This document shows, piece by piece, positions 34,631 to 42,439 of a stretch of 64,000 bases of DNA. This DNA comes from Limimaricola sp. Its GTDB lineage: Bacteria; Pseudomonadota; Alphaproteobacteria; Rhodobacterales; Rhodobacteraceae. Location of the stretch: positions 1 through 64,000 of the forward strand of contig NZ_WGLM01000005.1 in NCBI RefSeq assembly GCF_016125575.1, in the 5' to 3' direction. Within the stretch, counting starts at the first letter, position 1; each line of letters begins with the position of its first letter. The translations under genes and the position numbers were made by a program. Under the pieces are notes generated by a model. The model searched no databases. It saw only the letters and a list, made by a program, of their open reading frames with translations, and was not told the DNA's origin.

Positions 34631-37036
34631 TCAGTCCTGCGCGATGCCGATGGTGAAATCGGTATTCTCCCATGTGCCCGCCCCCAACCAGAAAAGGGTG
34701 AAGACGAGTGTCGCGCCCGGCTCCATCTTGGCAACCGGCAGGTCGGCAAAGTGCGAGCCCAGCGACGAGGGGACGGTTTTGACATCGGTGCTGGTAGCCC
34801 AGCCATCGCCGCTCCAATGGACCATCGCGGGCGTTGCCAGCTCGATCCGGAGCGTCTTGCCCTGCCGCACTTGCGTGATCCTGTTGTTGAACCGCCAGAT
34901 CCGCAAGGTGGCGGGCGTCTTGTCGCGGATATAGCGTTTGACGCCTTGTGGCGGCATGTCGAACACCGCCCCGTCTTCCAGCGAGCGTAGCAGCTTGAGG
35001 TGTTCGGAATGCGCCCAGACCAGCGGCATCGCGCTGCCCGAGGGGCGCCCGAGGAACAGCTCGCGCTCGGGGATGTCGGGGGCGTCCCAGCTTTGTTCGG
35101 GCAAGAGCCCGCCATCGCCGGCGGATGCCTCGAGCGTGGCCAGCAGCGCCTCGGCCGCCTTGGGGTGCCCCGCGGCCAGTTCGTAATGCGCCCGCTCTCC
35201 GGCCAGCAGCGGCCAGGGCCGGCCCTTGCCCGTTCCATCGAAGGGCGCGCCATCCTCGTGCTCGCCATAGCCGTCGCCGGTGTAGCGGTACCAGAGCGGG
35301 CCTTGGGGCAGCTCGATGCGCAGGGCGTGGTCGATCGCCTTGACGGTTTGCAGGATGTGGGGGTCGTCGGCGGCGCGCAGGCCGAACCGCACCAGCGCCA
35401 GCGCATCGGGGCTGATGACCTCGCCGACCGGCAGGGTGGACCGGTCCGGCGTCTGGTTGCGGATCGCCGTCAGGCCGTCCGTGGCATTGGCCCGGTCAGT
35501 GGCACCGGGCGGTGCGATCCGCACGTAATGCCCCGAAATCCCCACGCTCTGGCAAAAGTCGGGGTCGCCGGCAAAGGTCCATTTCTCGACCTGTTCGTTC
35601 CAGCAATCGGCGGTTTCGCGCAGGTGGGTTGCGGCGGCGGCATCATTGTCGGCCTCCAGCAGGTCGGCGGCGCCCAGCAGGGCGGCGATTTCGACGGCGA
35701 GCGAGAAGGGGCTGTAGCCCGCATCCTCTTCCCAGCGGTCCTCGGCGGTGGCCGGACCGTTCATCAGGATATAGCCCGCGGCCCTGCGCACCATCGGCAG
35801 GGCGCGATCCCGCGCCGCGCCGGTCAGATGGTCCATCCGGCTGAGCATGTCGGCCAGCAGGATCGGAAAGGCGCATTCATCCATCTGCACGCCGCGCCAG
35901 TAAGGCCGGCCGTCAAGCCAGAGGTTTTGCGGCCAGCGGCCCGATGGCTCCTGCACCTCGCGCAGGTAATCGAGGATCGCCAGCGCCTCGTCGGCATCGC
36001 CCGCGGCCAGGAACCCGCCCGCGGTTTCCACAAGGTCGCGCGGCCAGACAAGGTGATAGCCGCCCAGATCGCCGTCGCCCTTCGCCGCACCCCAGGGGAT
36101 CGACAGGCTGGCCACCACCGCGCCCGGCCGGTCGGCTGCGTGATGCGCGGCCAGCGTTGCAGCCGAGGTGCGGTAGGGCGCGTGCTGGCCGCCATTGCGC
36201 GCCAGCGGCCGCAGGCCCTTCTGCCAGGCCGCCCACTGAGCGACATAGCCGTCCTTGGCCTTGTCGAACCCCTCGGCCAGGCTGGCCAGCGCGTATGCGG
36301 CCGCTTCATGCTCGGTCTGGCCGAAGCCAAGCGCCAGCTCGGCCGTCGCCCGGTCGGGCGCAAAGCCGATCTCGCCCACGAGTGCCACGTTGCCGTCGTC
36401 GGCGCGGTGGTATTGCGGGTCGATCCGCCCGGTTTCATGCAGCTGCTGCCAGCCGTCGGAAACGCCGACGAAGCCCGCTGAGGCCGCGCGCCAGGGCACG
36501 GAGGCGGCAAGGGCGAGGTAGCGTGACTGGCCCACGGCAAAAAGGATCTGCACGCCCTCGACCTCGCCCACCCAGGCCGCGTTATGCGCCCCGGCATTCA
36601 CCAGGTGCGGCGCCAGCAGGGCATGGACACGGTAATCGGCGGCGTCGCCGGTCAGCGCGGTGAAGGTCAGGCGTTGCAGCACGCAGGGCCGGTCGGGATC
36701 GGTGATGATCTCCTTGTCGATCCGGTAGCGGCCATCATGCGCGGTATTGGTCACGTGAAATGCCGGGATGCCTGTCCGCACCGGCGCGGTCTGTGACTGG
36801 CAATGCCGCTTTTCTTCCGAGAAATACCCCTCCGGCCCGGTGACGATCAGGCCGAAATCGCGGGTGCAGGCGCTGTCGACGCGGGGGTAATAGATCTCGT
36901 TGAGCACACCATGGCTGAGCGTGAACCAGACCGGCGAGTGCCGGGAGAGGGCGGTGCCCACGCCGTTCTTGGCGCTTGAGGTCCACCTCGCCTCGATCCC
37001 GGGCCCGCCCGGCGCGACGTCGCTGACATTGGCCAT
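34631..37036 (-). CDS. Glycoside hydrolase family 15 glucoamylase-like protein
   Basis: 801 residues from the ATG at 37036 (AGGGG 5 bp upstream). An N-terminal beta-sandwich domain (1 to about 270; SRHSPVWFTLSHGVLNEIYYP) precedes the (alpha/alpha)6 barrel with GYHLVWPRDLVETAGG near 335 and the region EVQEPSGRWPQNLWLDG near 370. This two-domain form is the bacterial glucoamylase/dextran glucosidase type. A C-terminal beta-domain follows from about 690. No signal peptide, so it should act on intracellular alpha-glucans or imported oligosaccharides, releasing glucose. First gene of the operon with gnd, zwf and the ROK kinase. Confidence 0.85.
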   Translation of the reverse strand: MANVSDVAPGGPGIEARWTSSAKNGVGTALSRHSPVWFTLSHGVLNEIYYPRVDSACTRDFGLIVTGPEGYFSEEKRHCQSQTAPVRTGIPAFHVTNTAHDGRYRIDKEIITDPDRPCVLQRLTFTALTGDAADYRVHALLAPHLVNAGAHNAAWVGEVEGVQILFAVGQSRYLALAASVPWRAASAGFVGVSDGWQQLHETGRIDPQYHRADDGNVALVGEIGFAPDRATAELALGFGQTEHEAAAYALASLAEGFDKAKDGYVAQWAAWQKGLRPLARNGGQHAPYRTSAATLAAHHAADRPGAVVASLSIPWGAAKGDGDLGGYHLVWPRDLVETAGGFLAAGDADEALAILDYLREVQEPSGRWPQNLWLDGRPYWRGVQMDECAFPILLADMLSRMDHLTGAARDRALPMVRRAAGYILMNGPATAEDRWEEDAGYSPFSLAVEIAALLGAADLLEADNDAAAATHLRETADCWNEQVEKWTFAGDPDFCQSVGISGHYVRIAPPGATDRANATDGLTAIRNQTPDRSTLPVGEVISPDALALVRFGLRAADDPHILQTVKAIDHALRIELPQGPLWYRYTGDGYGEHEDGAPFDGTGKGRPWPLLAGERAHYELAAGHPKAAEALLATLEASAGDGGLLPEQSWDAPDIPERELFLGRPSGSAMPLVWAHSEHLKLLRSLEDGAVFDMPPQGVKRYIRDKTPATLRIWRFNNRITQVRQGKTLRIELATPAMVHWSGDGWATSTDVKTVPSSLGSHFADLPVAKMEPGATLVFTLFWLGAGTWENTDFTIGIAQD

Positions 37037-37546
37037 CGGGCCCCTCGCTTTCCTGATCGGCCGCCGCGAACGGGGCGGCCTGATCACCACCTATGCACAA
37101 AGCGGGCGCTCCGGGAGCGACGGTAGCAATACGCCGCAGAACGTGATCCGGGGGACGTCGACAGCGGCCCGATAAGGCAAGATTCGCTGCAAAAAGCGAT
37201 TTTACAGGGATTCTTCTGGAGTTTTGACCGATTGTGCTGCCGGATGACCGTTTTTAGGCATTAAAATCAATTCCTTGAATGCGTATTCCCTACGCAAAAT
37301 GACAGGGAAATCTCTTGCACGGAACAGGGAAGCGATTCAAGATATCAGGGAGCGTGGGTAAGCTTAGTGGAACCGTACACTTGGGGACGGGTGAGGGTTT
37401 ACGATCGACATTTCAAAGCGACCTCTGTCATGAAGGCGATTTCGATGTCGCGGGTTGCTCCCTGGCCTTGCAACGTTACTGAAATATCCTTGAAAGCTTG
37501 GACGAGACCCCGGATGCTGCCCTAAGTTTCATTTGGATACTGCTCG
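37037..37546. other. 510-bp intergenic region with CAGGGA-type repeats
   Basis: No convincing gene is seen. It must hold the GH15 operon promoter (minus strand) and that of the next plus-strand gene. Between about 37300 and 37352 the hexamer CAGGGA occurs three times (CAGGGAAAT, CAGGGAAGC, CAGGGAGCG) at roughly 25-bp spacing; this kind of clustered motif is familiar from alphaproteobacterial integrase-associated hotspots. The base composition drops from the GC-rich operon to the mobile patch here. Confidence 0.5.
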
Positions 37547-38599
37547 ATGCTTTTCAAGAATTTGATCTCGACCTACGGCAGCTCATTGGCCGCCAAGTCA
37601 ACACCTCGGGATGATCCAATGTGGCATCTCGGCGGGACAGAAGAGCATCTTAACTTCCGGCGTTATGCATTGGACGCACTTCAACGGGCCAAGGTGTACT
37701 TGCTCGATCATGCGGCGGCGGCCTACGTCGACACACTTCATGATACAATCCAAGAGACGGATACAGAAGCGGACGTCGCGGCCCTGACCTTCTTGGGCGA
37801 GGTCGAGCTTCCCGGGCAAGTCGTCTGGGTCGAGTTCGACTACCGCGTACTAATGGCCGCGCGTGTTCAGCGCAAATCTTCCTCGATCTTGGACCAACAA
37901 AATCCTCTTGGCTCAGGACAACGAGGTTACCTGATCGACGATCGAGACGGTGAAGCTCTGAACGTGACGATGTTCAGCTGCGACTCTCGGGGCAGGGTAG
38001 TCGACCCGTTCTTCACCCTACGATTCGCCAAATCCAAGGAGAACGCGGGAGGTCTGTCGTCATTTCAGCCAATGATCCACCGACATATGGCCGATATCCT
38101 TTCAGAGCGCGGTATGACCGCGCAGGAGATTGAAAGCCGACATCAGATTAGCCTGGTTGATGCTGCATCAGATCTATTCATACCTTACGCTCTCTTCGCC
38201 ATGTTGGTTTCTCCTGATCTGGGGGGAATCATCCCGACCGAAACAGTCCTGTATTCACCCAAGGAGCAAAAAACAGCACGGAAGTTTGGGAAGTCCTGGA
38301 TCCTTGGAACCCAGAGATCACATCTCACCATAAGGATCGGACCTCAGGCTGCGGCGCATTTGCACGAAAGGCGCGCGCGTCTCGAATTTGAACGGAACGT
38401 TCGAGAGGGGCGTAGCGGTCCCGTTCGCCACTGGGTGAGTGAACATGAGCGGCATTATCGGAGTGGCAAGGTAGTATTGATCAGAGGGCACCATCGAGGT
38501 CAGGCACCTGATCCCGGCCTGCCTACTCGGGTCATGGGGCCGAGAGGGCCCGATGTTGATTTTGCGGTCCCGGTCAGAGAGCAACCCGACGCCGATTGA
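37547..38599 (+). CDS. Hypothetical protein of the mobile patch
   Basis: 350 residues, not recognised. It is soluble with no signal peptide. The C-terminal third is basic, with HWVSEHERHYRSGKVVLIRG (about 300-319) followed by HHRGQ and a Gly/Pro-rich tail; such VRGHxRG-like endings occur in several phage and plasmid proteins of unknown role. The start ATG at 37547 has no strong ribosome site; ATGs further in are possible. It is convergent with the XRE regulator and lies beside an integrase, so a mobile-element origin is likely. GC content is lower than in the preceding operon. Confidence 0.6.
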   Translation: MLFKNLISTYGSSLAAKSTPRDDPMWHLGGTEEHLNFRRYALDALQRAKVYLLDHAAAAYVDTLHDTIQETDTEADVAALTFLGEVELPGQVVWVEFDYRVLMAARVQRKSSSILDQQNPLGSGQRGYLIDDRDGEALNVTMFSCDSRGRVVDPFFTLRFAKSKENAGGLSSFQPMIHRHMADILSERGMTAQEIESRHQISLVDAASDLFIPYALFAMLVSPDLGGIIPTETVLYSPKEQKTARKFGKSWILGTQRSHLTIRIGPQAAAHLHERRARLEFERNVREGRSGPVRHWVSEHERHYRSGKVVLIRGHHRGQAPDPGLPTRVMGPRGPDVDFAVPVREQPDAD

Positions 38600-38613
38600 A
38601 CCGTGCTCTTGCT

Positions 38614-38862
38614 TCAGGCCTGCGGTTTACCGATGCGGATTCCGGGGCGGTCATCGGGCGATCCGATGAACTCGATGCCGGCTGCTTCGAAATGGGTGCG
38701 GAGCAGCTGCAGGTGCCCCTTGCGGGATTTTGGGACACCGACCTGCGCTTCGTATCGCTTCAGGGTCGCGAGACCAATTCCGGTTTCTTCTGCGATGCTC
38801 CGAACGGTCCATCCCAAGGCCGTGCGTGCTGCCCTGATCTGCGCTGACGTAATATCCACCAC
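38614..38862 (-). CDS. XRE-family helix-turn-helix regulator (small)
   Basis: 82 residues from a GTG at 38862 (a second GTG directly upstream). Residues 7-60 fit the Cro/CI-type HTH: AQIRAARTALGWTVRSIAEETGIGLATLKRYE. The remaining residues end in HFEAAGIEFIG, a tail often seen in small phage and ICE regulators. It is divergent from the integrase, and a perfect 9-bp inverted repeat fills the space between them, so it probably represses the integrase and itself. Confidence 0.85.
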   Translation of the reverse strand: MVDITSAQIRAARTALGWTVRSIAEETGIGLATLKRYEAQVGVPKSRKGHLQLLRTHFEAAGIEFIGSPDDRPGIRIGKPQA

Positions 38863-38865
38863 TTG

Positions 38866-38892
38866 AACTATGATCCCTATAGCATCATAGTT
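38866..38892. promoter_or_regulatory. Inverted repeat between HTH and integrase genes, candidate operator
   Basis: AACTATGAT (38866-38874) and ATCATAGTT (38884-38892) are perfect inverted arms with a 9-bp spacer containing CTATAG. It begins 4 bp from the regulator start and ends 14 bp before the integrase ATG, so a bound repressor would cover both start regions. Confidence 0.6.
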
Positions 38893-38906
38893 GGGCCATA
38901 GGAAAC

Positions 38907-39950
38907 ATGCAGAATCTCAATTGGCGCTCCGAGTTCCAGCGCCTCGAGGGCGCCTATGCACCCGCGACAATGCTCAGCTATCGCTCTGATGTTGAGGCCT
39001 ACGAGCGCTGGTGCGCGGAGCAGGGCGAGATCCCGTTTCCCGCAACCGTAGAAACCATCTGCCGGTTTCTGGAGGCGCAGGGCAAGGAGAAGGCGCCCGC
39101 CACCGTGCAACGGCGGCTCTACGCCATCCGCAAGGTGCACAGGTTGTTGCGGTTGCCGGATCCGACCGATCATGAGGATATCGCGCTGGCAATGCGGCGG
39201 GTAAAGCGGGCGCGGCACACACGGCCAAAGCAGGCAAAGGGCCTGACGCGCGACTTTCTCACCAGGTTTCTGGCCAGTGAACCGGACACGCCCTGGGGCC
39301 TTCGTAACTGGGCGATGTTGTCTCTGGGATACGAGCTGCTGACGCGGCGGTCGGAGCTGGTGGCGCTGCGCAGCGACGACGTCGAGGCGCGCGCTGATGG
39401 CACGCTGCGGGTCTTGATCCGGCGGAGCAAAGCGGACCCGTTCGGTGAGGGCCGCGCCGCGTTTACGTCCAACCGTACTGCCCAGTTGGTGCAGGATTGG
39501 CTCGACTGGAGGGGGCCGCGGATTGGCTGGCTCTTCTGCCCGATCTACCAGGGCCACGCGCTGAACCGCGATCTCAGCGCGACGACGGTCAAGCGCCTCA
39601 TCAAGGAAGCGGCGGCACGTGCGGGCCTCGATCCATCAGACGTGGCGGCGTTCAGCGGGCACTCGATGCGGGTCGGGGCCGCGCAGGACCTCTTGAGGAA
39701 CGGCTTTGACACCGCGGCGATCATGCGCGCCGGCGGTTGGAAGTCGATCAATACGCTCGGGCGCTACCTGGAGAATGTCGATGACCTGCCCTCCTTGGGT
39801 CCCTCGTTCAAAACGAGAGTCTGGGGGTTTGAGATTGGTAGTCTGGGGGGGCGTTCTGGGCAAGCGCGCCGGGCGCGGAGCCCTCAAATTGCTCAAGCGT
39901 CCGGCGCGCTTCGAGCGGCGTCTGGTTTCCCAGAGACGAGTGCGGTCTGA
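38907..39950 (+). CDS. Tyrosine recombinase/integrase with C-terminus replaced by IS sequence
   Basis: The ATG at 38907 has AGGAA 2-6 bp upstream. An N-terminal SAM-like core-binding domain (about 10-100) precedes the catalytic domain. Its Arg is in LLTRRSELVAL, Lys in RRSKADP, His-x-x-Arg in SGHSMRVGAAQ, Gly-Gly-Trp in AGGWKS and the nucleophile is Tyr287 in GRYLENV. Five codons after Tyr287 an IS element begins at 39782; the present frame continues into it and stops at 39950, giving 347 residues with about 55 foreign ones. Without the IS and one target duplication the frame would read LENVEHNVWET-stop, with the stop at 41039-41041, a normal 298-residue protein. All catalytic residues remain, so activity may survive. 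Confidence 0.88.
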   Translation: MQNLNWRSEFQRLEGAYAPATMLSYRSDVEAYERWCAEQGEIPFPATVETICRFLEAQGKEKAPATVQRRLYAIRKVHRLLRLPDPTDHEDIALAMRRVKRARHTRPKQAKGLTRDFLTRFLASEPDTPWGLRNWAMLSLGYELLTRRSELVALRSDDVEARADGTLRVLIRRSKADPFGEGRAAFTSNRTAQLVQDWLDWRGPRIGWLFCPIYQGHALNRDLSATTVKRLIKEAAARAGLDPSDVAAFSGHSMRVGAAQDLLRNGFDTAAIMRAGGWKSINTLGRYLENVDDLPSLGPSFKTRVWGFEIGSLGGRSGQARRARSPQIAQASGALRAASGFPETSAV

Positions 39951-40740
39951 CGGCGTTGTAGTCGTAGCGTCAGAGCGCCAGCTTGCGCCGGGCGTCGTCC
40001 ATAGTGTCGAAGATCTCCTCGTTCAAGAGTTCGTCGCATAGGCTGCCATTTAAGCTTTCGATCAAGGCGTTCTGCTGGGGCTTGCCCGGGTCGAAGTAGT
40101 GCCATGGCACACCGTTCTTGTCGGCCCACTTCAGGATGGCGCAGCTGGTGAACTCGGTGCCGTAGTTGCTGACGATGCAAGCGGGCTTTCCGTAGATCCG
40201 CACCAGCGCATCCAGCTCGCGGGCGGTCGCTAATTGTCGCGCCATTGGTCCGAGCGACAATGGCGAAGGCGCCCGAAATGCTGGTGTCGGCAGTCAGGCA
40301 CAGGTTCTCCCGGCAGCAATCGTCGATTACTGCCAGGATGCGGAACTTGCGCGCGGCGCCGAAGCTGTCGGCCAGGAAGTCGAGCGACCAGCGGGCATTG
40401 GGATGCGCCGCCTCCGGCATCAGCGTGCGTGACCCGCAGGCCCGCTTGCGCCTGCGCCGTCGCTTCACCGACAGCCCTTCCTCCCGGTAGAGCCGATAGA
40501 GCTTCTTATGGTTCATGAGCATGCCCTTGCGCTCGAGCAGGATGCCGATCCGGCGATAGCCGAACCGGCGCCGCTTCCCGGCGATCTCCTTCATTTCCTC
40601 GCGGATCTCGGGGCAGTCCGGCGGGCGTTCGCGCCGGACCGTCTTGGGATCGACACCGACAAGCTGGCAGGCCCGACGCTGCGAGATATCGTGATCCCGC
40701 ATGGCCCTGAGCGCTGCCTCTCGCCGCCTGGTCAGCGTCG
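39808..40740 (-). pseudogene. IS3-family OrfB (DDE transposase), disrupted
   Basis: The first half (40702 down to about 40280) encodes RRRFGYRRIGILLERKGM and SLDFLADSFGAARKFRILAVIDDCCREN (first catalytic Asp). A small insertion near 40220-40260 containing the inverted repeat ATTGTCGC/GCGACAAT shifts the frame. The second half resumes as [17 protein letters not shown] and [20 protein letters not shown] (Glu). The second catalytic Asp, normally SDNGTEF, is SNYGTEF here. An in-frame TGA at 39970 replaces the Trp of LALWRYDYN. With these lesions transposition in cis is not expected. Confidence 0.85.
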
Positions 40741-40941
40741 TCAGTTCTTTCCCAGAAGATCTTTCAAGACGACATTGTCGAGTATGGTGTCGGCCAGCAG
40801 GCGCTTGAGCTTGGCGTTCTCATCTACCAGCGCCTTCAGCCTCGCGGCCTCGGAGACCTCCATGCGGCCATACTGGGACTTCAGCTTGTAGAACGTCGCA
40901 GGGCTGAGACCATGCCTGCGGCACACCTCAGCTGTTGGCAT
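40741..40941 (-). pseudogene. IS3-family OrfA, 5' end lost
   Basis: Reads MPTAEVCRRHGLSPATFYKL, then KLKRLLADTILDNVVLKDLLGK: the helix-turn-helix and leucine-rich segment of IS407-group OrfA. Upstream the frame continues as VKEQEAG, the family sequence, but then loses similarity, and no start or FTDEQ box remains, so about 20 N-terminal residues are gone. Confidence 0.8.
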
Positions 40942-41041
40942 GCCCGCCTCCTGCTCCTTTACGGTTGAGCAGACTCTACATCAGACTGAGGGATCTCGCG
41001 TGGGGGGGCAGGTCACCGAGCATAATGTGTGGGAGACCTGA

Positions 41042-41461
41042 CGCAGGCCGCGAACCCGTTGATGAACCTTACCATTATGTTTGCGCTGCCGTCGTCAAAC
41101 GCATAGCTCATCAATAAGGACAGCTAGGGCCCATCTCAGCAATGTTCAAGAGGCCAGCCCTAAAACAATTTAGCGAGGGATCAAGAACCGGTTCTCATAA
41201 GTTCAGCTGAGCGCATTGGGACGACTTGATCTCCTCGGCTAGAAGGAGTTGACTTTGATCGAGATGCAGGATTGCAATGTTAGGGCGCGCCCCTAGCTGG
41301 ATCGTACAAGTCTTTTATTATTGCATGGTAAGGCAAAGGCCTCAATGTTTTGGCTTCGATTAGATGCTCAAGCGGGCTAGTTTTTCTAGGGGGCGTAGAG
41401 CCGAATTATTTAGGAAGAACAGTGCTTGAAGTTGCGAACAAAATCTGGAGGCGAGTTGGCA
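41042..41461. other. Intergenic region, AT-rich, no gene seen
   Basis: It follows the native integrase stop (41039-41041) and precedes the FkbM gene. No ORF or RNA gene is supported. It is clearly AT-richer than the sequence before the IS and marks the entry to the low-GC EPS island; it should hold the promoter of the FkbM gene. Confidence 0.5.
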
Positions 41462-42211
41462 ATGAATCAAAGCAAAAGAAGGATCGTGGATGCAATAGTG
41501 CCACAGGGTCAGCAATTAGCCATGAGATATTTCTGGAGGCGATTAAACGGAAAATTAGATAAAGAAATGTTCTTTGTGAAGTCTGTAATCAGGAGCCGTC
41601 GCCGGTTTCTGGATATCGGCGCCAATATCGGAGTCTACACATATTACTTTTCGCGATATTTTTCCGATGTCAACTCGTTCGAGCCGATTTCAGAAATAAC
41701 AAGCAGGATAAGCGCCTTGGATCGAAGGAACGTAACCGTTCACAACGTGGCTCTTTCAAATGCAAAGGGGGTGTTGGATTTCTTCATACCTATAGACAAA
41801 GGCGCCCTAGTAACTGGCCTCGCTTCGCTAGAACCGCGCGAACCTCCTTTCGAGATCAGAAGAATTGAAGTTCACACTATTGATTCATACAAGTTTACCG
41901 ACGTGGATTTGATAAAGATTGACGTTGAGGGTCATGAGTATCACGTAATTGAGGGCGCACTTGAAACAATAGGAAGAAACAAGCCCATATTAATTGTCGA
42001 GATAGAGCAAAGGCACACCTCAATGGATATTGGTGTGATATTCGGACTCATTTTGGATCAGGGTTACATTGGGTTCTTCTTGACTGATCGAGTCTTAACG
42101 CCGTTAAGTCAATTTAGCTATGCCATACATCAAGAGCCCTTTCTCAATAACGTTGCAAGCGCTTCATACATGAATAACTTCATTTTCTTGCCAATAAGCG
42201 AGTTCGGATAG
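41462..42211 (+). CDS. FkbM-family methyltransferase
   Basis: 249 residues from the ATG at 41462 (GGAGGCGAG 6 bp upstream). SAM-binding motif I is RFLDIGANIGVYTYYFSRY (about 48-66), motif post-I NSFEPISE, and the FkbM-specific block VDLIKIDVEGHEYHVIEGA (about 154-172) is intact. FkbM-type enzymes O-methylate sugar or polyketide hydroxyls; at the edge of an EPS cluster a sugar methyltransferase is likely. The gene is AT-rich compared with the rest of the window and is transcribed opposite to the main EPS array, indicating independent acquisition. Confidence 0.85.
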   Translation: MNQSKRRIVDAIVPQGQQLAMRYFWRRLNGKLDKEMFFVKSVIRSRRRFLDIGANIGVYTYYFSRYFSDVNSFEPISEITSRISALDRRNVTVHNVALSNAKGVLDFFIPIDKGALVTGLASLEPREPPFEIRRIEVHTIDSYKFTDVDLIKIDVEGHEYHVIEGALETIGRNKPILIVEIEQRHTSMDIGVIFGLILDQGYIGFFLTDRVLTPLSQFSYAIHQEPFLNNVASASYMNNFIFLPISEFG

Positions 42212-42439
42212 AATGGGGTAATGTGCGAAGCTTAGATTGCCGTGCTTAATGTGGTTGAAATTTAAAAGTTCTTCATAGAGGGGCGGTTGTGACATGTTAT
42301 GGACCATCTTCGATGGTTGATCGGTAAAGCAGTTAATTGATGAGGCTGCTGCGCTTCTGGAAGAGCGATACCCGACAAAAAATCTAGAGTCAAGAATCGG
42401 CTCAGCTGTGCGACGCGCACTTGCCACATGACACCTAAG

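Larger units (their letters stand above)
39782..41015 (-). mobile_element. IS3-family insertion sequence (IS407-like), inactive, inserted in the integrase
   Basis: The element is 1234 bp. Both ends read inward TGACCTGCCC (39782-39791 and the complement ending at 41015), with CCCTC conserved further in. Flanks TCGA (left) and CCGA (right) look like a 4-bp target duplication with one change, the size used by the IS407 group. Transposase genes orfA and orfB lie on the minus strand; both are damaged. Ends and flanks are read directly; the subgroup is inferred from the ends and protein similarity. Confidence 0.88.

Noticed and set aside
33605-36481. Long antisense open frames over gnd and the GH15 gene
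   Set aside because: Shadows of two strongly supported enzymes; no family pattern and no start signals.
42164-42427. 87-codon minus-strand open frame at the end of the FkbM gene
   Set aside because: Overlaps the FkbM 3' end antisense and shows no protein-like pattern; the opposite strand of the spacer looks more coding-like (42321-42431).
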